DNA of 64,000 nucleotides from Eutreptiella sp. 'Long Island Sound 2002' (taxonomy: Eukaryota; Euglenozoa; Euglenophyceae; Eutreptiales; Eutreptiaceae): positions 171,313,285 through 171,377,284 of the forward strand of contig OZ038378.1 in the NCBI GenBank assembly GCA_964036045.1, in the 5' to 3' direction. The notes beneath the pieces were generated by a model. It saw nothing but the letters and a program-made list of their open reading frames with translations, did no database searches and was not told the DNA's origin. Both the position numbers and the translations under genes were made by a program. Positions 49,001 to 60,854 of the stretch are shown in pieces (the stretch's first letter is position 1; each line of letters opens with the position of its first letter).

Positions 49001-52000
49001 GCAGCAGGACATCGGCGTTCGCAGAGATGTCCTTGCTGATGTTCGTCACCCTTTGCCCTGCGTCACCAGTTTCTCTGGCCCAGATCTTCTACGGGGGGGG
49101 GGGGGGTTGGCACAAGGCCTCGGTACGGCGAGGGGGGGGGGGGGGGGCATTTGAGATCCCATGAACTGAGATCTGACGGTGCACAAATGGTGGATTGAAA
49201 TAAAGCACAATCTTTTGTGGGTGCAGGAAAAAAAAAAAGACCTGACCACATCAACATTTTGGGCCTCTTCGGAGGAGCATAAAAGCCTCTCAGGGGGGGA
49301 GGGGGGCTATCGGTGAATGGTCTACCTCTGAGCACCACCCGTTTCGCACAGTGACCCATGTTCCCTTCGCCCATCGAAACCTGGTCTCCTGCTGCTCTCA
49401 CGCACTTGCTCTTCGCCCCTCTGTTTTGTGTTGCGATTTACCCGTGTGTGTCGCTGCCGCACTGCCGTCCCTCTCTCCTTGCGTCTCTTGTCGATGGCCC
49501 CCCCCATACCCTGTGCTTTTGCGTGTTGTCAAGATCTCGCCTCAACGGCATCTTGCCATCCGGCCGCAGGGAATCGCGCATTCTGCCCACGATAAAGTCT
49601 TGGATGACGGCCACTGACAGACGGATTGCCAAGGCATCTGCTGTTGTGATGGACGCGGTGCTTCGCTACGGAGTTGTGACATCATGTGCGGTCCATTGTG
49701 GCCTGTGGCCTGTTGTCAGTCTCCGCTTTGGCACTCACCCAAACCCGCCCCGTCCCCCATGTCCCCGATGCCCCCCGGTCACGGGGCACTGGGCACACCT
49801 CATCCGTGATGGACTGGAAATCCAATTCGGTCCACAGAAGGTCAGCGTAGCCATTGACTTTCTGAATCACGGTGATGTACAGAGTGTACAGCTTCTCCAA
49901 AAGCTCCAGCTCCTGCGCAAGAGGCAGGGGATCGTGCACATGTGTTCAACGGGGGTGACACCGTTCGGGGGCGGGGGGGCGCGATGGATGTGCCTGCGGG
50001 AGGGTTCGAGTACTGCGAAGGCCAGCGCAGGGGGGGCGTGTGCCCGACGGACGCACGCGCACCTTCTTCGTCTTCTTGAGCTCCGGGTACTCGTTCTGGG
50101 GCAGCCCAAACAGCTCCTCGCCCGCCATGTACGTGTCCCACTTCCGCTCCTTGTCGTCGTACAGGCGCTGGTACTTCTTCAGGCGCTCCATCGCCTCCTG
50201 CGGGCGGATGCCCTTCACCATCGGCCCGTGGTGGTCGAAGTCCTTCCGGAACGCCACCACCTCCAGCGCGAAGCGCTCCACTTGGGCCGTGAGGTCGCGC
50301 TTGAAGCCGCCCTGCAGCAGCGCGATCTGGTTGTTGCGCTCGTTCACGAGGTTGCGCAGCTTGCGCCACTTGAACCGGATGTCCGAGACCTTATCGAACT
50401 CGTCCTTGGCCACGTTGACCTCATACTTCTCGAGCAGTTGGTACATGGACTCCACCGGCCCTGAGGGGGAGGCACAGCCGGATCCCAGACCTTTAACCGG
50501 CTCCCACACATGCGGCGGCTGCGGCATGCGTCCCGCGGTTGGCGGAGGGTACGCGCGACGCAACAACGCTGCGCACGCCCCATGGCCCCGGCGTCAAGCC
50601 TCCTAAAGCCCCCGGGAGTGGTGCGGTGTGCTGGATGGTCTTGCGGCTCCGCGACGCTGGGGGCTCCTCGGACGCTTCCTGTGCGGGCTATCTTTATGGG
50701 AGGAGCCTTGGGGACACATGCAGTGCTGGGCTGCCTGCTGGACTGCCATGGGGCTAAGGGGGCACCCTTTTTTCATTTTATCGCATACGCACAGGATGGC
50801 CCAGCAGCGCACACAGCGCACCAAACCAAACGCCCCCTCCTTTCGTAGATGACAGCATTTTCTCAGGCCCATGTGGCGTGCCGCGGCGTGCGGCAGAACG
50901 CCCACGGGCTCACTGTCGTGGATTTGACACAAGGCAAAGCCGGGGTGGCGGATCCCCCTGGCAGCGCAGCCCCGCCCCACAGCGGCTCAAACGACCTCCC
51001 ACATCATTTCCGGCCACACACACTGCACAGCGCCCCGCCACGGGCTCTCACGAAAGCCAAATGGACTGAAAGGAGCCACAGTCACAGCAAAGGCGGCGAC
51101 AGATGCATCTCCTGCCTCCAGCCCTATCTCAACCTCTGCCCGCCGTCGACCAATGACAACATCACTGCCCAGTACAGCAGTGGTGCCGCACTGCGCCCAG
51201 GTACGGTCGCACGGGGTCGCCAAGGGGTCAAAAACCGCTGCAGAATGGTTTCGTCGAAAAATGATACGGGACCACCTTCGTCGGTGGGAACCCGCATCTT
51301 AAGGCCGTGACCAACCACATGTGCCCGGGCCAAGCCACGGCTTAGTGGCGACGGTGACCTATACCGGGAGGGGGGGGGGGGGGGTCAGAGGCCAAAAATA
51401 AATGTCTCCTGCCGATCAGGGTCCCCAAATGAGAGGAGACGTGGCCCTATTGGTTTCGGGGGCTCTACTGACCCCCCGACGCCGGCATCCCAAACCCCAC
51501 TGCCCTACGACTACTGCTACTGAAAGGGGCTTTGGCAGTGCCACCCATATTGATCCGTTCATGCGGTAGTGCCCGGGCGGTTGTTGAGATCGAGAGCGGG
51601 GGCGCACACCGAATTTGAGCTCCACCTCCGATTCACGCTCGCGGATGTCCTTGAGGGCATCCATGAGCACCCGCAGGTCTGCGAGATTGTCCGTGATCTC
51701 AGACTGCAAGAGCTTCTCGTTCTCCTCCATTTCCAGAATGATGCGCTCCAGATCCGCCTGGGCCTGACCGGCAAAAAGCAATAAATGATCAGCAACCGCT
51801 CCGCCAAGTTTTCAGGCCAAATTGCGGACAAAAGAGGAAAGAAATCCGAGTGTCTTCATGCGGATGTTCATGCGGCCACAATTTGGCCACTACCAACTCA
51901 TGGGAACCGAGCATCAGTGCCCACAGTTCGGCGAAGACAACGCTTTGAGTCGGCTGAACAAAACGGCGAGAGCCACCTGTTTCCCAGCGGCCGAGTTGGT

Positions 52001-55000
52001 TGAACTTGGGCCAAAGCCGGGGTGGGGCGGGGGGGGGGGGGGGGGGGGGTGTCGGGGAGGAGCGTCCGGGAGACCCCAATGCAAATACAGAGAGGGGGGA
52101 AAGTTTTGTATGGGGATTATCTCGCCACCCTTGGAATTCCCAAAGCTCGCGACAGCCTCACGCACACGCACACAACATGCAAACCCATGCTCCGTTCAGA
52201 GGCAGACAGATCTGCACATCAAACGGCCACTGAACGCAGCATCAGTGCACAACATCTGAAAGAATGAATCTGCTGTTCCAAACACTTGCCCAAAGACTGT
52301 GGACCCACCGGATGCAGTGCAGTGTGCAGTGTCCATTGGCATCTTCACTGCACTGCCGACACCCCTGAACTTCGGGGGAAGGTTTCGCCACCTTCCAAAA
52401 AGACGAAAATTTCCCACGAACCCCGCCTGAAAATTGTCCCTCCCCCTGTACCAAAATGACCACAGCAGCGCGCTGGTCATTTGGAGAGCTCAGTGTCAAT
52501 GGGCGACAATGCGTCAATGTGTTCGTTGCTGCGTCTGTTCCATACAGGGGGAGGGAAAATTTTGCCAGGGGAGAATTTCGCGGGGAAAATTTCGCCGTTA
52601 AGAACGGTGGCGAAATTTTCCCCTGGCGAATTTTTTGGCGGAACAGTTCCATCCTTTGCCACCGCGGCAGAGGGATTGTGTTTCCTAAGAAGAGCCAAGC
52701 GCTTACCAACGCGCCTGAGCCCACCGTTTCTTGCGCAGATGTATGGAATCTGGTGCTGCTGATCCGGTAGTATTGGTGCTGGAGGGGCTGGGGCCTGTTT
52801 TTTGTGGTGATGTGTTGCAATTTTGGAGTCTCCGTCTGGGGCGTGTCTTGTTGTGTTATCACCGTCATTTGGGCGTATGGCACTTGGAGCTTTGGGGATT
52901 TCAAGGGTGGCGAAATTTTCCCCCGGCGAAATTATCCCCAGCGAAATTGTCCCCGGGCGAAATTTTCCCTCCCCCTGTATTTCATGGGCTGGTCATGACA
53001 AAGACAGGCAGACTTCCGTGGGAAACCACTCCTTGCCCGCTCGGGTTCGACCTGCTGATGAAGATTCTTCGCATATTGGGACTTCCACTCCTCCGCTTCG
53101 TGCTTCAGGGCATTCTTCAGGGGCGTGGTCTGCAGGCAGAGAGACCCAATGGTGTACGAGGAGGTGATGCTGTTGATCTCCTGTTCGACGTTCATGTACT
53201 TCTTGAGTTCGTTTTCGAAGTCCTCCAGTGTGGGCTGGCTCTGCAGGAATTGCTTGTACGCCTCCTCCTTGTCCTGCAGCCAGAGATATTCATATCTCTT
53301 GAAAGAGTTGAGGTAGTCCATCACCTGCAAAACAGTTGCATCGTGGGCCAGGCAGTGACGTGCCCGCGGCATCCAGCACCGCTGGCTGCAACCAGTGAGT
53401 GTTGACCTGGTTCAGTGCTTACACAGTGCATCTCACACACTTCCTCACTGTGCCTCCGGTGCAAGGAGGGGGAGGGGGTTACCTGAGGGGATTGCTGACT
53501 GAAGCGGCTCCTATTGGCCTCTCGCCACTGTCCACCGCCTTGCCAGCACTCACAGGCTTCACATTCAGTCACCCCCAGACCGTGAAATTTGGAGGGTGCC
53601 GGGGGGGGGGGGGGTCGGCATGTGGCGCTTTGCCCTGTCCAGGCTGCCCCCCCCGCAGCCCCTGTCTCTGTGGCACCGCTGCACAGGCCGTCTCCTGAAA
53701 GCGGACCAGCCCTAGGGTTTCGCGATGCAAAAGGGGGGCACGGGGGTTGGCCACGGTGCAATAGGTTGACAACCCCCACAGTTGTCTGCTCTGTTGGTCT
53801 CCTGCATTACTTCTCTGTCAGGGTCTCTGTCAGTCTGGCAAACGCCCCGTGTTTGGAGGTGGTGCACGGGTGATACTCACAGGCGGGGTAATCTGAGGGG
53901 GAGGGTTTTGGAGGGAGAAAATTTTGATGTGGACAAATTTGGAAGCCGCCCCTCCTACCAAATATGTCGTTCATTTCTAGGGATGCTGTGTGCTACAATG
54001 TGTGCACAGGGAATAACAGCAACCATCCAGAGCCCCCTAGGAAACAACAGCAAGGGACCTTGTACCAAAATTTTCCTTCATTTCTCAGGAGGAGTACCAA
54101 ATCCCCCAAATTGGGCCCTTCTAAAATTTTCCCCTCCCGGTGTTCCTTCCGTGCAGCATGCATTCATTCACCCTGCCATCCACCGCGGTCATGCTGCAAA
54201 CAGGACGCAGACGCTCGACACTTTTTCTGCTGCAATGCCTCGCGAACAGTGCTCAGAGAACACTGTTGTGCCTGGTCGCCATTGCTTGTCCAGGGCCACT
54301 GGCGGCACGTACACGATGACCACCTGCATCACAGGGGCCACTGCTGCATCGCACCATGTACCACCGCCACAAATCTGCCAAATGCTTTGGATGAGGGAAC
54401 GCCCATGCGCAACGCGGACCGGGAGGGTACCACCTGTTTGTTCAATCCATGCATGCCGCCCGTCAGCAGCAGGACCACCTTGACGATCTCCTTGTTCTTG
54501 GCGATCTCCTCGAAGAACGACACCGAATGCACGCCGTCCCATTGCTTGATGAATTTGGAGCACCGCAACACGGCAGTGGCACATTTGTTGATGGATGCCT
54601 GAGCGTCGTGACGGGGTGGCAGGCAGGGTCAGCAGCAAGCGAAGCCCAGGTGACGGTGTAACCACAGGACCCCATGCGCCCAAATCCTCAAACTGTGAAA
54701 TGGCACTTTTAGGGAAACCAACAGCGGTTGGACAGCAACCAACGGCAGTGGGATGGATTCTCGAGCGAGCTTTAGGGACAGTCTCGATGGGAAAACACCC
54801 TCAGCGGCAACTTGTACTCCTCCTTAGAAATGAAGGAAAGTTTTGGTACAAGGTCCCTTGCTGTTGTTTCCTAGTGGGCTCTGGATGGCTGATGTTATTG
54901 CCTGATGGGCTTTGGATGGCTGATGCCATTGCCTGATGGGCTTTGGATGGTTGCTGTCATTCCCTGTGCACACATTTTGGCACATCGCATCATGAAAATT

Positions 55001-58000
55001 GAAAGAAGTATGTGGTAGAAGGGAGGGCTTCCAAATTAGTCCATAAGGTCACGTCAGGACAACTGACGGGCGCACAAGACAACTGAGGGGCGCACAGGAC
55101 AACTGATGAGCGCACAGGACAACTGAGGGGCGCACAAGACAACTGAAGGGCGCACAGGACAACTGAGGGGCGCACTACAGTCATCGAGGCACTCTAAAAA
55201 CTGTGCCCCAAGATGATATGCCATGCCTCAGCGAACCGATCCCTGGTCCTCTACAGCCCTGCCAAGGTACCCGCGTGTGCCGTTCACACGGTGATGCCTC
55301 TCGCGGCAGTGCCACCCCACTTGGGTACGGGTGGGGGTCCACTGCCCTTCTGCAACCCAGCCTTGGCTGAGAACACAAGACATCTCCAGTTGTGCCCCCC
55401 TGCACTTGCTTCCCCTTGCTGGCGATCCAAATACCGGTGCATCTGTCACATGTACAGATCCCAGCCACAAACGAGAAAAATCAGAGGTACAAGAATCTGA
55501 ACTGATAGTCACAGTTGTGCATGAGGCCTGCTGGTGCCCTGGGACGCTGCGGGGCAGTACCACTCATATTCGCAGTGGTCCGTCGAACCACGCTATCTGG
55601 CACATTACACTCTTCCCGAACAAACACGGAGACAAACCTCTGCCTCAATGAAAAGGGGTGAAGTGGTCCGTTTGCCTTAAAGCGCTTTTCCAGATGTCTT
55701 ATTCATCCGCCCCTGTGCCATTCATTCTTCCTCTTTGGAGAAACACCTCCGCTCCCACAGTTCCCACAGGGGACGGCTTTGATACAATTTCTGTCATCCA
55801 TCTTTAACGCGCGCGCGGCGGGGGGAGGGGGGGGGCACGTTAACCTTCACCATGACCAGTCACCGACGCAGTTGGCGGTTACCCAAGCAGTTGGAGGTTA
55901 CGACCCGGCGGTTGGAAGGGACCGACAAATGTTGTCCGGTAATTGCAGGGGGCTGCCAGTCGACTGCCGGCGGTTGGCAGTTAAGCACCGTTGCTTGGCC
56001 GTTAATCACTGGTTCAGGCGACCTTTGTAAAAAGAAAAAAATTTTCGGTCTGCTGAGAAGAGCCCTCATTTCTTTTCACTGTACTGTACATTTTTACACG
56101 GTGCGGCATTGTACTGGCGGGTTCGGTGGTGTGCTCTGTGGGTGCACAACATCGAAGGCGGCCATGTGGGGCGGTTGTGCACATGGCTTTCGCAGTGAAC
56201 TCCGTATCTACCACTTCCTACTTGCCCGCTTTGGGGCCCATTCATGTGTGGAAACTGGCCGAGCCCCAGCCCAAGTCCCAGCCCAGCCCAGCCCTATCCC
56301 AGCCCCAGCACTCCCAGCCCCAGTCCCAGCCCCAGTTCCAGCCACCGCCCCAGCCCAAGTCCCAGCCCCAGCCCCAGCCCTCGCCAGCACACATCGATCC
56401 CTCCTGCAGCGAGACGCACCTGCACTTCCTGCAACGAAGGGTTCAAAAGAACGTTGGGCGAGTGGAGCTCCACAGAGACGTCGAAGAAGGGCTTGTCCAC
56501 AAACATAAAGCCCTGGCGGTTGCGGGTCCCCACGCGCTTTTTGATGAGGTTCAGAGACTTGGTGGTGGTGGTCAGGATGGCCTTGAACATCAGGCGATTG
56601 AAATGCGATTTCAGCTTCATCTCTTCGTCGCGATGGATTTCAGAGACCACGCCCTCACTGGCCTGGGCCCCAATCACACACTGCAGCAGAGATTGGGCAG
56701 ATGAGGAGTGGGGCTTGATGTGGGGCAGGCTTTGTGGAGCGCCCCCATCCCCCTCGGGCTTTTTGAGGAGAGTAAGTGCCCCCTGCAGTCATGGACCGCA
56801 CCCCTGAGGGTAGGTGGGGTTAGGCCAACAGTGGGCTGGCTGAGGCTGTGCCTAAATGATGGCTTCGTTTGTCACATTTCTGTCTCGGAGGTCACATTTC
56901 AGCATTCTTATCTCCGACATAGTGGTCAGCTCAGTGGTTTGCACCAGGGCTACAGAACCTCTATCTGATGGCCTCCAGCAATGAAAAGGGCAATGAGTAA
57001 GTAATACCTGAGGACGTGCTAATGGTACCCTTTGGACAACCCTTTTGGGGCGAACAAATGTTGTGGAACTGGTCTCAATGCGCACACGTTGTGGCATGGG
57101 TTGGGGTGTGGGTGCCTCCTCCGCTGAGCCCCCCTGCCCGCGTGGGGTAAGGCGAAGTGCTCTGCTCCACGCCAAAAAGGGCTGCCTCGTTTGTTCACCC
57201 CCGCCCGCCAGCTCAGAAAAAGCCTGATGCAGCGGCGGCAGAGGCCCAGTCAGACAGCGGTGTCAGCCCTGGAAGGCGATGGTTGCTCTCCGTCGCTGTC
57301 ACAGGGTGCACGATGGAAAAACTTGCCATGCCCCTGATGGCCCCTTGTCCTGGGAGATGCTTGTCCTCCTGCTTCAACTGCCCTATCCCCAGGCCATGCC
57401 ACACTGGGGGGCTGATTGGTTCCGCTGCGGCTGTGATGGCAACATGCGCACGTGGAAAAGCGCCCATTCAGAGTGTCCACAGCGCATTGCTGCGCGCCAC
57501 TTTTCGCGCCCGGACTGCTGGAAGTGGTCCCGGCCCCCGGCAAACGAGTGTACACGGGTGAGCGCATGTGCCACACTGAGAGGGAGGAGCCATCACGGGG
57601 GTGCAGCATGCGGGCACATCAATGGGATTCGGCATTCCACAGGCCCCAGCGAACCGGCAACAGTCAGTCGACGGGCGGTGCCGTCCTCCTCCCCTTGAGC
57701 GGAGTTGCGGATGGGGCAGAGACCGAAAGCTGGACACAAACTGAGTGGTACGGCTGTGCACAGGTGGTCTCTGGGTTCGAAGTGCATGGACGGATGGCGG
57801 ACGGCTGCGTCCATGGCACGACGCAGGAGCGCACAGCTCCACCTCAGCACATCTGTTGCGGCGGAAGCTCGTGGAAAGTCCAGTGGGCACCGCACGCAAC
57901 ACTTTTCCGCACGTTGCTTTACAAAATGGTGTGCCTCAAAAGCTTCCTCAAATCTTCGTGGCCCGCGTTTTGGGGGTACCCTGAGTCCCTATTCACCGCC

Positions 58001-60822
58001 CATCCACCACCCGCCCATTACCCGTCGCCCCCCGGGTCCTCAGTTCTGGGGTATTACCGAGTGGCACACAGCAAAGGCGTGAATCTGGTCGAAGGCCCCG
58101 GGGGATCAACGAGTCAACAACGGGGGAAAACAGTTTCCAGGGCCGTTTGGCCCCACTTTCTTTGTTGTCGGATTCGGGCTCCACATCTCATGCCAACCCG
58201 GCGTCCGGGGCCTGGGCTTGTCTGGACCAAACTCAAAGAGGTAGGGGCACAGGCCTGAATCACGTCGTTGGAGGCCTTCTCCACTTCTTTGTTCTTGACG
58301 TCAATGAACTCAGACTGCTCCGCAATGTATTGCTCCTGCAGCCGCACGAACTGCTCCAGCGAGAAGGACTCGTTTTCGGGCAAGTGCACAAGCAGCGTCT
58401 TCGAGATCAGCTTCAGGTTGTGCTGCATGCGATTCTCAGTGATGCCATTGACCTTGAGAACTGAACGCCAAAGAGATCGCGGATGTGTAAGAGAGGGACC
58501 GCACGGTACGGGAAACGCGGGGGGTCTGTGCCCTGCTGCAGGATCACCCGTGTTAATAGTGCAGTCAAGTAGACAGTGACCCACGGATCACAGAAAGCCA
58601 ACGTGGTAGAGTGACCTCCGGTGGTGTGTAGACCGTGAACCAGACACCAAAAAAAAACCCCCCGCCTCTGAACATTCGTTGGTGTCTTTTGTCAGTGGAC
58701 AGAGACACGGAGGGGGAGAGAGGCAGCGCGTGGGCACTCACCCGAACTTTCACAACGCCCGAATCTTCTTGCGCCATGACATTTGGTCCACAAACGGCTG
58801 GTGGCTGATCACCGCCGTCGTCAGTGGACCGCCATACCCGGCGGTTACCCGCCAAAATGCGTCTCTACGCGTTCCTGTCCCCCTAAAGACACCCGTGGCA
58901 GGTAACCGCAGACAAATACAGCCGAACGGGCGGAGGGCAAGCCCGTGTAAAGGGCGGAGAAATAAGAAGTTGACAACCCGGAACGATGCAATGTGAAAAT
59001 CTCCCCGCTGTAACACCCCCCACCCCTCGGAACAAGCAGGGCAAACAATGTTCTTCCAAAATTCTTAACCCGTGCGCACACCCGGAGGTATCAATCGGCA
59101 CACCTGCTCAGCCTTTACCCCCCCCCCCCCGCCCTCACCAAACAAGAACACATATACAAGGTCTTTTGACTTGCACCTACTTGAGGCAGAATGGACATGA
59201 CCAGTGGGTTGTCATTTGCTCAGTTGCTGAAAAGCTCGAAATGATGTTGGCTGGCTTGACGGTCGGGCGGATTTCCGGGTGGAGGGGCTGGTTTGTGGAA
59301 TGACAGATGGAAGCCCTACTTTTGTTGTAGCCCAGGCTTACGTGTCCTGCGGAAGTGCTCGGTCATCGGACTGGGGAAAGAGGTCGGAACCGATATAACA
59401 TGGGTTCGGTCCGCATGAAACCCCCGGAGCCATGGGGGGTACTCCGGCTCACAGCAACACCCCCCCTAACCTTTTGGGCCCTGTGGGGGGGGGGGGGGTG
59501 GCCGCCGGGCGGTGATCCCGAGTACCCCAACATACATGTCTCAAAATGAGCCCCTTGTTGCACTGGTCATTTTGAACACACATATGTGGGGTTCTGGACA
59601 AAAAAATTCCCCTCAGGGGGGTCCGATCCCAGCAGCCAAGTTGGGGGGACTGGATGGGGGAGGTCAGGGGTCAGAAAACATTTCATACTTTGCATACATA
59701 TTTGGATTCCCCATGAAATTCTGAGCATTTTAAGGATACACAAAAGGGGCAAAAACGAAATTTTATCCCCCCCACCATATGCAAAAAAAAATAATTTTCC
59801 GGCACCTTCGGCACCAAGTATGGGCCAAATCTGGTCCGCACTTCCTCAACGATTTGGACCTCCCGGGGGGGGGGGGAGGGGGGGGGGGGGGGCGGTCTGA
59901 TGTCGGGTTCTGAGCCTGGGCGTCCCCCGTGCCCGGAGCAATGAAACCGTTCATGTTGGATCAGAAAGCCTGGGCACCTCTCAAAGTGGGAGAATGCCAC
60001 GCCCGTCAGGGCCACTGGTCTATTGAGGTCCAGGATGCAGGTGCGCCTGTGGCAGAGCGGAGGCAGTGTCTGATCCCCGCCCCTGCCCTCTTGGCCAGCC
60101 CCGGCAGGCGCGACGCCACCGAGGGACCTGCCACGCCCATTAGGGCACTCCCAAGAAAGTCATGAGACAATGGCACCGAGGCAAGCCCGCGGAAATTGCA
60201 TGTGAGGGTCATAGTGCAGAGGCCGCGGCCATGCGGGAGTCCCGGCTCAGCAAGCGCGTTGTGTGCAGCTGAATCCGTCAAGACGCGTTTGTTCCGGAGC
60301 TCATCTGACGGCGGGCACGTATATCTGACCATTCAAACATATGGAGCCCGTCCGGGCTGGTCCAGTGCGACCCACCCTCGAAAACGGAGGGGGGGCACAA
60401 AATATGAGACCTCAACACGATCGCCACGTCGCGCTGACAATTTTGAGATATATGTGTCGGGGTTGTATGCCGCCACTCATTGGCTCCGGTCGCCCGTGCC
60501 CCACGCTTCACTGCCCAGTATTCGACGGTGGTCACAGTGCAAGAGTGCACTTGGGAATGTTCAGCACTCTGAAAGACTTGGGGCGGGGGGGAGGGGCTTC
60601 CCAACATCCCAACACAATTTCAGGCACCTTCGGGCCCTCTCTGTGCGGGCTTTCTTGGTCGCCACTGGGCAACTAACTTTCAAAAAGGAGGGGGGGCCGC
60701 GTCTATGGACTGGGCCCCTCGTCAATTCAAAATCGTATGTTTTGTTGGGGAGCTTCCAATGATTCCCCACATGACAAGATTGCTGCAATTGATGCCCCCA
60801 GTACAAGAACATGGTTGTGCTC

Positions 60823-60854
<32 letters not shown>

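Larger units (their letters stand above)
54599..56419. other. Intron 4 of dynein gene
   Basis: Contains three minisatellites (listed) and a CGGTTGG-rich strip at 55870-56010. Confidence 0.65.

Noticed and set aside
49358-50464. Long plus-strand open frame (368 codons) over exons 8 and 9
   Set aside because: Antisense of two confirmed dynein exons; leucine/arginine/valine-rich text is typical of a reverse-strand shadow of GC-rich coding DNA.
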